From: Streptomyces graminofaciens | GTDB taxonomy: Bacteria > Actinomycetota > Actinomycetes > Streptomycetales > Streptomycetaceae | Reading direction: 5' to 3' | Assembly (NCBI RefSeq): GCF_030294945.1 | Contig: NZ_AP018448.1 | Coordinates: 11,008,501 to 11,072,500, forward strand | DNA length: 64,000 bases | Shown: piece by piece, positions 51,212-60,071 of the stretch | How positions within the stretch are numbered: position 1 is the first letter of the stretch | How the letters are laid out: every line of letters starts with the position of its first letter | The notes under the pieces: generated by a model | The model's input: only the letters and a program-made list of their open reading frames with translations | Told to the model about the DNA's origin: nothing | Databases searched by the model: none | Made by a program: the position numbers and the translations under genes

Positions 51212-52471
51212 GTGGACACCCAGCACAACGCGCCGGATGGACAGGCCGCCGTTGTCGAGGGAGTGGGGCGTGGCGCGTTGGAGGGTCTGCGGATCGCCGA
51301 CTTCTCCCGGGTTCTCGCGGGGCCCTACGCCACCATGCTTCTCGCCGACCTCGGTGCGGAAGTGATGAAAGTCGAACGGCCGGGCATCGGGGACGATACC
51401 CGGGCCTGGAGCCCTCCGGCGGACCACGACGGCACCTCGACCTATTTCCTCAGCGTCAACCGGAACAAGAGGTCGGTCACCCTGGACCTCGCCACCGACA
51501 CCGGCCGTGAACAGGCCCTCGCCCTGGTCGCCGAGTCCGACGTGCTGGTGGAGAACTTCCGCCCCGGCACGATGGAACGGCTCGGCCTCGGCCCTCGCGA
51601 ACTCCTCGCCCGGTACCCGGAGTTGGTCTACTGCTCGATCAGCGGCTTCGGCAGCGGCGCGGGTGCGGCGATCCCCGGATACGACCTTCTCGTGCAGGCC
51701 GTCGGCGGGCTGATGAGCGTGACCGGGGACCCGGCCGGTGAGCCGGTCAAGGCGGGGGTGGCCCTGGTCGATGTGATCACCGGCCTGCACGCCTCGCTCG
51801 GCATCCTCGCGGCCCTCCGGCATCGGGACGCCACCGGGGAGGGGCAGCACGTGGAGGTGAACCTGCTCAGTTCGCTGCTGTCGGCCATGGTCAACCAGGC
51901 CTCGGCGTTCGCCGTCGCCGGTGTGGTCCCGGAGCGTATGGGCAACGCGCATCCGAGTATCGCCCCGTACGAGACCTTCCCGGCCGCCGATCGTCCGATC
52001 GCGATCGCGGTGGGCAACGACCGGCAGTTCGCCGCGCTCGCAGATCTCGTCGGGGAACCCGGTCTCGCTCGCGACGAGCGCTTCCGCACCAATGCAGACC
52101 GGGTCGCCCACCGCACCGAGCTGCGCGCCGTCCTGACGCGGCGGCTGGGCGCCGCCGGCGCGGACCACTGGTCGACTGTCCTGCTGGCGGCGGGTGTGCC
52201 CGCGGGGCCGGTCAACACCCTGAACGAGGCGTTCGACTTCGCTCAGAAGCTCGGGCTTCCCGGCATCGTCGACATACCCGCCGCATCCGCCGACGGAGGC
52301 GACGGAGCAGAGGGCAGGCCCTTCCGCCAAGTCGCGAGCCCCATCGCGATGAGCGGTACGCCCGCGCAGTACTGCCTGCCGCCACCGCGCCTGGGCCAGC
52401 ACACCGCGGAGATCTTGCACCGCCCTTCGGACCACGACCACGCCTCCCCGCCGAACGAAGCGGTCAGCTGA
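51212..52471 (+). CDS. CaiB/BaiF-family CoA-transferase (glutarate CoA-transferase candidate)
   Basis: 419 residues from GTG with GAGGAGG. LRIADFSRVLAGPYATMLLA, YCSISGFGSGAGAAIPGYDL and catalytic Asp187 (LVDVITGLHASLGIL). The next gene is glutaryl-CoA dehydrogenase, the same pairing as the mitochondrial succinyl-CoA:glutarate CoA-transferase and GCDH, so this enzyme most likely makes glutaryl-CoA. The C-terminus is longer than the 44.6-kb paralogue. Confidence 0.9.
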   Translation: MDTQHNAPDGQAAVVEGVGRGALEGLRIADFSRVLAGPYATMLLADLGAEVMKVERPGIGDDTRAWSPPADHDGTSTYFLSVNRNKRSVTLDLATDTGREQALALVAESDVLVENFRPGTMERLGLGPRELLARYPELVYCSISGFGSGAGAAIPGYDLLVQAVGGLMSVTGDPAGEPVKAGVALVDVITGLHASLGILAALRHRDATGEGQHVEVNLLSSLLSAMVNQASAFAVAGVVPERMGNAHPSIAPYETFPAADRPIAIAVGNDRQFAALADLVGEPGLARDERFRTNADRVAHRTELRAVLTRRLGAAGADHWSTVLLAAGVPAGPVNTLNEAFDFAQKLGLPGIVDIPAASADGGDGAEGRPFRQVASPIAMSGTPAQYCLPPPRLGQHTAEILHRPSDHDHASPPNEAVS

Positions 52472-52530
52472 CCGCTTCAGGCGCTGGCACCACGACCGAA
52501 CCGATCACCCTCAATCCCCAGGAGCTCACG

Positions 52531-53709
52531 ATGAGCGGCGCCAAGCCGATGAAGGACCCCCTCGACCTGCTCGACATCTCCTCCCTCCTCAGCGACGAGG
52601 AGCGCGAGATCCAGGCCACCGTGGCCAAGTTCCTCGCCGACCGGGTACGCCCGCACATCGGCGAGTGGTTCGAGAACGCGCACTTCGCACGCGAACTCGC
52701 CCCGGAACTCGGCAAGTTGGGCGTTCTGGGTATGCATCTCGAAGGCTACGGCTGCGCCGGGACGAACGCGGTCAGCTACGGACTGGCCTGTCTGGAGCTG
52801 GAGGCGGCGGACTCCGGGTTCCGCAGCTTCGTGTCCGTGCAGGGCTCGCTGTCGATGTTCTCCATCTGGAAGTGGGGCTCGGAGGAGCAGAAGCAGGAGT
52901 GGCTGCCCCGGCTCGCCGCCGGTGAGGCCATCGGCTGTTTCGGCCTGACCGAGCCCGACTTCGGCAGCAACCCCTCCGGGATGCGCACCCGGGCCGTCCG
53001 CGACGGCGACGACTGGATCCTCAACGGCTCCAAGATGTGGATCACCAACGGCGGCATCGCCGATGTCGCCACCGTCTGGGCGCAGACCGAGGAAGGCATC
53101 CGAGGCTTCCTCGTCCCCCGCGGGACTCCCGGCTTCACCACCCAGGACATCAAGCAGAAGATGTCCCTGCGCGCCTCGATCACCTCGGAGCTGTACTTCG
53201 ACAACGTACGGCTGCCCGACTCCGCCCGACTGCCGCTCGCCCAGGGCCTGCGCGGACCATTGTCCTGCCTCAACGAGGCCCGCTTCGGCATCCTGTTCGG
53301 CGCGGTCGGCGCGGCCCGCGACTGCATCCAGGCCGCCATCGAGTACGCCGACTCCCGCGTGCAGTTCGACAAGCCCATCAGCGCCTTCCAGCTCACCCAG
53401 AAGAAGCTCACCGACATGAGCGTCTCCACCGGCAACGCCGCCCTGCTCGCCATCCACCTGGGCCGGCTCAAGGACCATCACCGCATCCGCCCCGAACAGA
53501 TCAGCGTCGGCAAGCTCAACAACGTCCGCGAAGCGATCGCCATCGCCCGCGAATGCCGCACCGTCCTCGGCGCCAACGGCATCTCCCTGGAGTACTCGCC
53601 GCTGCGCCACGCCAACAACCTGGAGTCCGTCCTGACCTACGAAGGCACCAGCGAGATGCACACCCTGGTCGTCGGACAGGCGCTCACCGGCCAAGCGGCG
53701 TTCCGCTGA
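52531..53709 (+). CDS. gcdH: Glutaryl-CoA dehydrogenase
   Basis: 392 residues. GCDH signatures: PHIGEWFENAHFARELAPEL, LHLEGYGCAGTNAVSYG-like segment, ADSGFRSFVSVQGSLSMFSI, TEPDFGSNPSGMRTRA, and catalytic Glu371 in TYEGTSEMH. The Arg in RSFVSVQGS is typical of dicarboxyl-CoA binding. Converts glutaryl-CoA to crotonyl-CoA and CO2 with electrons to ETF, which is encoded just downstream. The spacer after it carries a 15-bp tandem repeat. Confidence 0.93.
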   Translation: MSGAKPMKDPLDLLDISSLLSDEEREIQATVAKFLADRVRPHIGEWFENAHFARELAPELGKLGVLGMHLEGYGCAGTNAVSYGLACLELEAADSGFRSFVSVQGSLSMFSIWKWGSEEQKQEWLPRLAAGEAIGCFGLTEPDFGSNPSGMRTRAVRDGDDWILNGSKMWITNGGIADVATVWAQTEEGIRGFLVPRGTPGFTTQDIKQKMSLRASITSELYFDNVRLPDSARLPLAQGLRGPLSCLNEARFGILFGAVGAARDCIQAAIEYADSRVQFDKPISAFQLTQKKLTDMSVSTGNAALLAIHLGRLKDHHRIRPEQISVGKLNNVREAIAIARECRTVLGANGISLEYSPLRHANNLESVLTYEGTSEMHTLVVGQALTGQAAFR

Positions 53710-53781
53710 CCACCGAAAGCCCGACCACCGAAGGCCGAACCACCGAAGGCCGAACCACCGAAGGCCGGATCACCGCAGGCT
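53708..53781 (+). repeat. 15-bp tandem repeat between gcdH and etfB
   Basis: Five units of GAACCACCGAAGGCC-type sequence (53708, 53723, 53737, 53752, 53767; 14-15 bp each). Units 2-4 are nearly identical, the ends drift. It starts at the gcdH stop and ends 14 bp before the etfB start. It is open in one frame as TTEGR repeats. Confidence 0.9.
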
Positions 53782-53795
53782 GAAGGAAGACGTCC

Positions 53796-54578
53796 GTGAA
53801 CATCGTCGTACTCGTCAAACAGGTCCCGGACACGGGTGCCGAACGCACCCTGTCCCAGGCCGACCACCTCCTCGACCGCGAGGACGCCGACCTCGTCCTG
53901 GACGAGATCAACGAGCGCGCCACCGAAGAGGCCCTGAGTCTGAAGGAGTCGGCGGACGCCCACATCACCGTCGTCTCCATGGGACCCGACTCCGCGCGCG
54001 AAGCCATCCGCAAGGTGCTGGCGATGGGCGCCGACCGGGGCATCCACATCTGCGACGACCGTCTGCGCGGCGCGGACGTGCTGACCACCGCGAAGGCCCT
54101 GGCGGCCGCCGTGCGGACCGTGGAGGACGTCGACCTGGTACTCGCCGGTGACACGACCACCGACGGTCGGGCGAGCGCGGTCCCCGCGGTCGTCGCGGAC
54201 CTGCTCGCCCTGCCCCAGGTGACCCACGTACGGAAGCTCGACGTGGACGCCGGACGGGTGCGCGCCGAGCGCGAGACCGAGAACGGTGAGGTGACGCTCG
54301 ACGCCCCGCTGCCCGCGCTGGTCAGCGTCACCGAGAAGATCAACGAGCCGCGCTACCCCTCCTTCAAGGGGATCATGGCCGCCAAGAAGAAGCCGGTGGA
54401 CACGGTCGACCTCGACGACCTGTTCCCGGACGCGGACCACACCGCATTCCTCGTGACGCGCACCCGTGTGCTGGAGGCCGTCCCGCGGCCCCCGCGTTCA
54501 GCCGGAACCCGCATCACGGACGACGGCTCGGCAGGCCGGCAGCTCGCCGCGTACCTGATCGCCCAGAAGCTCGTCTGA
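53796..54578 (+). CDS. etfB: Electron transfer flavoprotein beta subunit
   Basis: 260 residues, GTG start. MNIVVLVKQVPDTGAER, VLDEINERATEEALSLKESA, VLAGDTTTDGRASAVPAVVA (AMP site), and the anchor VTEKINEPRYPSFKGIMAAK that binds acyl-CoA dehydrogenases (recognition loop). Accepts electrons from glutaryl-CoA dehydrogenase upstream. 43 bp before etfA. Confidence 0.95.
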   Translation: MNIVVLVKQVPDTGAERTLSQADHLLDREDADLVLDEINERATEEALSLKESADAHITVVSMGPDSAREAIRKVLAMGADRGIHICDDRLRGADVLTTAKALAAAVRTVEDVDLVLAGDTTTDGRASAVPAVVADLLALPQVTHVRKLDVDAGRVRAERETENGEVTLDAPLPALVSVTEKINEPRYPSFKGIMAAKKKPVDTVDLDDLFPDADHTAFLVTRTRVLEAVPRPPRSAGTRITDDGSAGRQLAAYLIAQKLV

Positions 54579-54621
54579 ACCATCTGAACTGTCTGTCCGC
54601 CCGCACAGGAACACAGGCCCC

Positions 54622-55587
54622 ATGCCCGATGTCCTCGTACTCGTCGACCACGACGGGGAACGTGTCAACAAGACCACCTATGAACTCCTGGCCGCCGCAC
54701 GGCGGCTGGGAGACCCTGCCGCTGTCGTCGTGGGACCCCCCGGCACGGCGGCGCGCCTCAGGGAGTCCCTCGCCCGATACGGCGCCACGAGTGTCCACGC
54801 GGCGGAATTCGCTCAAGCGGCAGATTTCCTCGTCACGCCTGCCGTGGACGCCTTGGAGCTGGCGGTGAGCGAAACCTCCCCCGCCGCCGTTCTGGTCCCC
54901 GCGACGACGGACGGTAGGGAGGTGGCCGCGCGTCTCGCCGCACGGCTGGACGCCGGGCTGCTGATCGACGCGGTCGACCTGGACTCCTCCGGTGTCGTCA
55001 CTCAGATCGTCTTCGGGGGCTCGTACACCGTGCGTTCCCAGGTCACCCATGGGACACCGGTGATCACCGTGCGCCCCGGGGCCTTCGAACCGGAGGAGCT
55101 TCCCGGCGGCGCTGCCGAGTGGACACTGGTCCCGCCGGCCGTCGACCCCACGACCTCCGCCCGTATCACCGACCGACGCACCGTACTCGCGGGTGACCGG
55201 CCCGGGCTCACCGAGGCCGCCGTCGTCGTCTCCGGCGGACGCGGTGTCGGAGGCGCGCACGGCTTCGAGGTGGTGGAGGAACTGGCGGACGCCTTCGGAG
55301 GCGCGGTCGGCGCCTCGCGCGCCGCGGTGGACGCCGGCTACTACCCGCACCAGTTCCAGGTCGGGCAGACCGGCAAGTCCGTCTCCCCTCAGCTGTACGT
55401 CGCCCTGGGTATCTCCGGGGCCATCCAGCATCTCGCCGGAATGCAGACCTCCAAGACGATCGTCGCCGTCAACAAGGATCCGGAGGCGCCCATCCTCGAC
55501 CTCGCCGACTACGGCGTGGTGGGCGACCTGTTCGCGGTGACTCCCCAGCTCACACAGGAAGTGGCCGCCCGCCGCGCCGTCGGTTGA
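54622..55587 (+). CDS. etfA: Electron transfer flavoprotein alpha subunit
   Basis: 321 residues. N-terminal Rossmann-like half ([20 protein letters not shown]) and C-terminal FAD domain: [69 protein letters not shown]. Forms the heterodimer with EtfB. Last gene of the operon; a strong hairpin follows. Confidence 0.95.
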   Translation: MPDVLVLVDHDGERVNKTTYELLAAARRLGDPAAVVVGPPGTAARLRESLARYGATSVHAAEFAQAADFLVTPAVDALELAVSETSPAAVLVPATTDGREVAARLAARLDAGLLIDAVDLDSSGVVTQIVFGGSYTVRSQVTHGTPVITVRPGAFEPEELPGGAAEWTLVPPAVDPTTSARITDRRTVLAGDRPGLTEAAVVVSGGRGVGGAHGFEVVEELADAFGGAVGASRAAVDAGYYPHQFQVGQTGKSVSPQLYVALGISGAIQHLAGMQTSKTIVAVNKDPEAPILDLADYGVVGDLFAVTPQLTQEVAARRAVG

Positions 55588-55601
55588 GGTGCTGCGCGAC
55601 C

Positions 55602-55630
55602 GGAGGGGGCGGCCGTCGGCCGCCCCCTCC
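55602..55630 (+). terminator. Hairpin terminator after etfA
   Basis: GGAGGGGGCGGCC-GTC-GGCCGCCCCCTCC: 13-bp perfect stem, 14 bp after the etfA stop. Confidence 0.85.
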
Positions 55631-55735
55631 GTCCATTCGCCGACTGCGGTGAGCGTTCACCCGCGGCAGACCGAGAGTGATGCCAGTCTTGAGATCAGGG
55701 CATTGAGACACCGACGACGATGGGGGAGGACACCA

Positions 55736-56130
55736 TGCGGTACACCGGGAAGCCCAGGTCCTGCTGCGACGTGTATATCGACCCCGACCCCACACGGGTG
55801 TGGGCTTTGGTGACGGACATCGCTTTGCCGGCCCGCCTGAGCCCTGAGCCCTGAGCTGCAGCGTGTGGAACGGCTCGACGGCGCCGAGGCGCCTGCGGTG
55901 GAAGCCCGTTTCGCCGGCCTCTCCGGGGCCGACCTGGCCGTGGAGCGCGAACCGGACCGGGGCAGGAGATCGTGGCCTTCCGGCTCGCGGAGCCTCGCAC
56001 GAACACGGAAGCAACCCTGCACGGCATCACGGCGCTTGCCGAAGGAACCAGCTGGTCAGGTCATTCGCGACCGGCGCAGATCAGGGTCCATGGGCCCACT
56101 TCAGCCATGCCCTCAAGTCGGCCTACGCGT
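55736..56130 (+). pseudogene. SRPBCC-family (polyketide cyclase/dehydrase-like) gene broken by a 7-bp duplication
   Basis: Starts MRYTGKPRSCCDVYIDPDPT, RVWALVTDIALPARLSPE. GAGCCCT is duplicated (55842-55856), which throws the frame into TGA; one frame over it continues LQRVERLDGAEAPAVEARFA. A second shift leads to VAFRLAEPRTNTEATLHGIT. The START-like ligand-binding fold is thus lost. Recently inactivated, since the rest is well preserved. Confidence 0.7.
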
Positions 56131-56159
56131 GAGCCCTCACGACCTTGCCTTACCGGCCT

Positions 56160-57026
56160 TCAGGCCGCCTGGTAGTTGAAGAATCCCTGTCCCGACTTAC
56201 GGCCCAGCAGGCCCGACTCGACCATGCGACGCAGCAACGGGGGAGGGGCGTACAGCGGTTCGCGGTACTCCTCGTACAGTGCTTCGCCTATCGCCGCCAC
56301 GGTGTCGAGGCCGATGAGGTCGGCGAGGCGCAGCGGGCCCATGGGGTGGGCGCAACCGGCGGTCATCCCGGTGTCGATGTCCTCGGCCGTCGCCGTGCCG
56401 GAGCTGACCATCCGTACCGCTGCCAACAGGTAGGGAACCAGGAGGGAGTTCACCACGAAGCCGGCGCGGTCCTGCGTGACGATCGCCTTCTTGCCCAGGG
56501 TCTCGTCGGCGAAGGCACGCACGCGCAGTTCCGTGGCCTTCGAGGTGTGCAGCGAGGGGATTATCTCGACCAGCGGCATGACAGGGACGGGGTTGAAGAA
56601 GTGCAGGCCGATCACCGACTCCGGTCGTCCGGTCGCTGCCGCGAGCCGGGCGATGGGGATCGAGGAGGTGTTGCTGGCGAGTACGGCGGCAGGGTTGGTG
56701 ACCACCTCGTCCAGCTGTCGGAACAGAGCCGTCTTGGCCTGCTCGTCCTCCACGGCGGCCTCGATGACCAAGTCCGCCTCGGACAGACGGGAGAGGTCTG
56801 CGGCGACCGTGATTCCGGCCAAGGCATGGGCGCGGCCTTCCGAGGTGAGGGCGCCGCGCTTCTCCGCCTTGAGCAGGGAGTCCGCCACGCCGGTCAGACC
56901 GGCGCGGGCCCTGTCCTCGGTCACGTCGCACAAGGTGACGCGTAGGCCGGCCCGGGCACAGACCTCGGTGATGCCCCGGCCCATCTGCCCGGCGCCGACG
57001 ACGCCCACGTGCTTGATCGATGTCAT
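56160..57026 (-). CDS. 3-hydroxyacyl-CoA (3-hydroxybutyryl-CoA) dehydrogenase
   Basis: 288 residues. HVGVVGAGQMGRGITEVCAR NAD-binding start, AAVEDEQAKTALFRQLDEV, SNTSSIPI, catalytic His in GLHFFNPVPVMPLVEI, Asn/Glu in GFVVNSLLVPYLLAA, and GPLRLADLIGLDT at the C-terminus: the FadB2/Hbd type, ~285 residues. Oxidises (S)-3-hydroxybutyryl-CoA, the step two reactions after glutaryl-CoA dehydrogenase. The 60-bp element near its promoter links it to that operon. Confidence 0.93.
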   Translation of the reverse strand: MTSIKHVGVVGAGQMGRGITEVCARAGLRVTLCDVTEDRARAGLTGVADSLLKAEKRGALTSEGRAHALAGITVAADLSRLSEADLVIEAAVEDEQAKTALFRQLDEVVTNPAAVLASNTSSIPIARLAAATGRPESVIGLHFFNPVPVMPLVEIIPSLHTSKATELRVRAFADETLGKKAIVTQDRAGFVVNSLLVPYLLAAVRMVSSGTATAEDIDTGMTAGCAHPMGPLRLADLIGLDTVAAIGEALYEEYREPLYAPPPLLRRMVESGLLGRKSGQGFFNYQAA

Positions 57027-57120
57027 GTGTTCCTCCGCCTGTCCTTCTCCGTCCGCGACAGTCGACGGACGCTGCCACGCTCAGTGGTTCCGTGTTGAGC
57101 CTAGGCCGGTCACACCCCCT

Positions 57121-57183
57121 CTGACCTGCTTGGACGGTGCGTTATCCGCGTACAAAGATGCGTCGGTCCGTTGTCGGCCGGCG
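57121..57183. promoter_or_regulatory. Conserved ~60-bp element, copy 2 (upstream of hydroxyacyl-CoA dehydrogenase)
   Basis: Core CCGCGTACAAAGATGCGTC at 57147-57165, with CTGACCT at the left and GCCGGCGG at the right. Gapless match to 50581-50643. About 95-155 bp upstream of the minus-strand dehydrogenase start and 120 bp past the end of the LysR gene. Confidence 0.65.
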
Positions 57184-57285
57184 GGTGCCGCGCGGAAGCG
57201 GCGCCGACAAGACCAGGGGTGGTTCCGACAGGCTGCGGATCGCGCACTTCGCCCTGCGCGGGCCGCCTGCCGGGGCTCCGTGGCC

Positions 57286-58194
57286 TCAGTCGGCGGCGGC
57301 CGTGGCGGCAGCCGCCTCCCGCAGACGGCGGATCACGCCGCGCACGGCGGGCGAGGTCTCGCCTCTGCGGTAGGCGCCCACCAGTCGCGTGGTCAGCGGT
57401 ACGTCCGCCAGCGGGCGATAGGCCACCCCGGGGATCTGTACGCGGCGCAGCGAAGCGGGGACCAGGGCAACCGCGAGACCACCGCCCACCAGTGTCAGAG
57501 CCGCGATGAAGTCCCGCACCGGGGGAGCACACCGCGGGCTGAAACCGCCCCGCTCCGCCACCTCAAGGATCTGGTCGCGGCAGCCGTACTCCTCGTCGAA
57601 GTGCGGGGCGACGAACTGCTCGTCGCACAGCTCCGCCGCCGGTACCGCCTCGTACGCCGCCAGCGGCGCGTCGGCCGGCAGCGCAATGACGACCTCCTCC
57701 GTGAGGAGACACGTGGCGGTGACTTCGGTCGGGTACTCCGGCCGCCAGCGCAGGAACCCGACGTCGATGTCCCCGCAGGCCAGTGCTTCCAGCTGTGCCG
57801 GTGTCTCCAACTCGCGTACCTGCAGGGTGAGCTGCGTGCCGGGGGCCGCGCAGCGGGTGAGGACGTCGGTCAGTACTCCGGAGAACGCGGCCGAGGCGAC
57901 GTACGCGATCTGGGCGTGCCCCAGCTCCCCGCGGCCCGCACGTCGGCCCACGGCCTCGGCCCGCGCGGCCTGGGCGAGGGTCAACCGCGCCTCTTCGAGG
58001 AACAGCCGCCCGGCGCTGGTGAGTGCCGGCCGGGAGCGTCGTCCGCGGTCGATCAGGCGGACGCCCAGGTGCGACTCCAGCGCCCTGATCTGGGCGCTGA
58101 GTGCCGACGGAGCGAGATGCAGACGGTCCGACGCCCGCGCGAAGTGCAGTTCCTCCGCGACGGTGACGAACGACTCCAGCCAGCGCAGTTCCAC
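57286..58194 (-). CDS. LysR-family transcriptional regulator
   Basis: 302 residues from a GTG with GGAGG six bases before; an upstream start adds unrelated sequence. N-terminal winged HTH (ELRWLESFVTVAEELHFARA, LHLAPSALSAQIRALESHLG) and a periplasmic-binding-like effector domain (AQIAYVASAAFSGVLTDVL, CGDIDVGFLRW, GGGLAVALVPASL). CatR/BenM-type length. Likely regulates the two units that carry the 60-bp element, one right beside it. Confidence 0.92.
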   Translation of the reverse strand: MELRWLESFVTVAEELHFARASDRLHLAPSALSAQIRALESHLGVRLIDRGRRSRPALTSAGRLFLEEARLTLAQAARAEAVGRRAGRGELGHAQIAYVASAAFSGVLTDVLTRCAAPGTQLTLQVRELETPAQLEALACGDIDVGFLRWRPEYPTEVTATCLLTEEVVIALPADAPLAAYEAVPAAELCDEQFVAPHFDEEYGCRDQILEVAERGGFSPRCAPPVRDFIAALTLVGGGLAVALVPASLRRVQIPGVAYRPLADVPLTTRLVGAYRRGETSPAVRGVIRRLREAAAATAAAD

Positions 58195-58263
58195 CGGCCC
58201 CTCCGTCCTGCTGGGCGTGTGCTCAGGCGTGCACCGGCCGAGTGTACGGCCGGTGGGTCGGGA

Positions 58264-58307
58264 CACCCCGCGGCGGCGTCAGGGCAGAACAGGACCGCCG
58301 CGGGGTG
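58264..58307 (-). terminator. Hairpin terminator after MDR reductase
   Basis: CACCCCGCGGCGG (58264-58276) pairs with CCGCCGCGGGGTG (58295-58307), 13-bp stem, 18-base loop; just past the minus-strand reductase stop. Confidence 0.75.
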
Positions 58308-58325
58308 AGTACGGTGCGCCGTGGT

Positions 58326-59432
58326 TCAGGGGATGACGACGTAGTTGCTGAATCCGCCGTCGCGATCCTCCAGGCCCGAGATCGCCTCGTTGACCCTGGA
58401 CAGCGGGAAGGGCTTGACCTGTAGGTAGGACAGGTCCAGAGCGCCCGTGGCCACCATGTCGGCGAGCTCCTGCCCCTGAGCGGTGCTGAACCAGTTGGAG
58501 CCGATCAGCTGGACCTGCTCGTCCATGAGCCACTTCACGTCCACGGGCAACCGGTCGGCCACGCCGCCGACGTTGACCACCTTGCCGCCCCGCCGGACGC
58601 CCTGCATGGAGTCGAGCATCGTCTCCACCGGGGCCTTGGCACCCAGCGCGCTGATGACATAGTCCGCGCCCTCGCCGCCGGTGCGGGACTTCGCCCACTC
58701 ACCGGTGGAGCCGTCACCCAGCCGGAAGACCTCGACCCGCTCCGGGTCCAGTTCCTTGACGCGCTTGAGGAGTTCCTCGTTACGGCCGGTCCCGAGGACC
58801 CGCGAGGCACCGGAGGCCAGCGCGAGCATGGTGGACGCGACCCCGAGGGTTCCCGTGACCCCGTCGATCAGCGCGACCTGGCCGGGGCCGGCGGCGGCGT
58901 TCTTGAGGGCGCCGTAGGAGGTGCCGATGTAGCCCAGCTTGCCGGCCTGCTCGAACGTCATGTTGTCCGGGAGGTTGACGATCGAGTACTGCGGGGCGGT
59001 CATGTACTCCGCGAAACCCCCGTACGGGTAGAGGTCGAAGATCCGCTGGCCGTCACGTGAGGTGCTGAAGTAGCCGTTCAACGTGAAGTAGCGGCACCGG
59101 CTCAGTTCGCCGCCCCGGCAGACCTGGCAACTGCCGCAGGAACGCAGGGGGTTGACGTAGACACGGTCGCCCGGCTTGGTGTGCAGCACCGCTTCGCCGA
59201 CCGCTTCGACCACGCCGGCGGCGTCCAGGCCGAAGATAGCGGGGAACTTCGGCAACGGCTGGTGCGGGAACCACGTGGGCCAGTTGTTGATCACGTTGGC
59301 CATGTTCGGCACGATCCCGCACGCCTTCACCCGCACCAGTACGTCGGTCGGGCGCGGCGTCGGCACGTCGATCGTGTCCACCGACATCGGCTCACCGAGC
59401 GCGTGCAGTCGTGCAGCGAGCATTTTCGCCAT
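58326..59432 (-). CDS. MDR-superfamily (alcohol-dehydrogenase-like) reductase without catalytic zinc site
   Basis: 368 residues from MAKMLAARLHALGEP with AAGGAG. NAD(P) motif GVTGTLGVASTML and the structural zinc loop CGSCQVCRGGELSRC are intact. Catalytic ligands are changed: the usual CGICGTD is CGIVPNMAN and GHE is GLD (FPAIFGLDAAGVV). It should therefore work as a zinc-independent enoyl or quinone-type reductase rather than an alcohol dehydrogenase. 61 bp after the CMD-family gene on the minus strand. Confidence 0.88.
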   Translation of the reverse strand: MAKMLAARLHALGEPMSVDTIDVPTPRPTDVLVRVKACGIVPNMANVINNWPTWFPHQPLPKFPAIFGLDAAGVVEAVGEAVLHTKPGDRVYVNPLRSCGSCQVCRGGELSRCRYFTLNGYFSTSRDGQRIFDLYPYGGFAEYMTAPQYSIVNLPDNMTFEQAGKLGYIGTSYGALKNAAAGPGQVALIDGVTGTLGVASTMLALASGASRVLGTGRNEELLKRVKELDPERVEVFRLGDGSTGEWAKSRTGGEGADYVISALGAKAPVETMLDSMQGVRRGGKVVNVGGVADRLPVDVKWLMDEQVQLIGSNWFSTAQGQELADMVATGALDLSYLQVKPFPLSRVNEAISGLEDRDGGFSNYVVIP

Positions 59433-59493
59433 TGAAATACTCCTTGGAACTGCTCCGTCCCGGGCGGCCGGGGGCGGAGACATCAAGAATTCC

Positions 59494-60045
59494 CTACGAA
59501 TGGGGGAAAGGGTTCGGGTAGTTTTCCTCAAGGTCGATGCCGAGCAGTCCCATGATGCGGACGCCGGAGTTGTACCAGGCGATGGACAACGACAGTTCGA
59601 CCATCTGCTTGTCCGTCAGGTGGTCGGCGGCGGCACGCCACGTCTTCTCCGAGACGTCGACCTGGAGCGTGGACTCCTTGGCGAGAGCCATCACCGCCTT
59701 CTCCGCGTCGTCGAACAGACCGGACGACTCGAAGTCGGCCACCGCCGCGAGCTGTTCCTCCGTGAGCCCGGCCTTGAGCCCGTGTGACTGGTGGTGCGCG
59801 ACCTCGTACGCCGACCGGGTCGCGTACCCCACGGTCAGGATGGCCAGTTCACGCAGTCTGGGGTTGAGGTCGGCGGCCCGCAGCGAGTTGGCGTAGGTCA
59901 GGAAGGCGTCCAGCTGGGTCGGCGCGTTGGTCAGGGCGAGGAAGATGTTCGCCGTAGGGACCTTGCGTTCGGCTTCCAGCCGGTCGTACAGGGGCTTCTG
60001 CGACTCGTCGGCGTCCTCGCGGCGCAGATAGGGGACGCGTGCCAT
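59494..60045 (-). CDS. Carboxymuconolactone decarboxylase (CMD/AhpD-like) family protein
   Basis: 183 residues, GAGGAG before the ATG. The family core is RELAILTVGYATRSAYEVAH HQSHGLKAGLTEEQ, with no AhpD CxxC pair. Related proteins decarboxylate or isomerise ring-cleavage lactones, or act on unknown carboxylates. Directly between the extradiol dioxygenase (26 bp) and the MDR reductase, so one operon; it may process the ring-cleavage product. Confidence 0.88.
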   Translation of the reverse strand: MARVPYLRREDADESQKPLYDRLEAERKVPTANIFLALTNAPTQLDAFLTYANSLRAADLNPRLRELAILTVGYATRSAYEVAHHQSHGLKAGLTEEQLAAVADFESSGLFDDAEKAVMALAKESTLQVDVSEKTWRAAADHLTDKQMVELSLSIAWYNSGVRIMGLLGIDLEENYPNPFPHS

Positions 60046-60071
60046 GGGTGTCTCCTCGGGGGACGAAAAGA

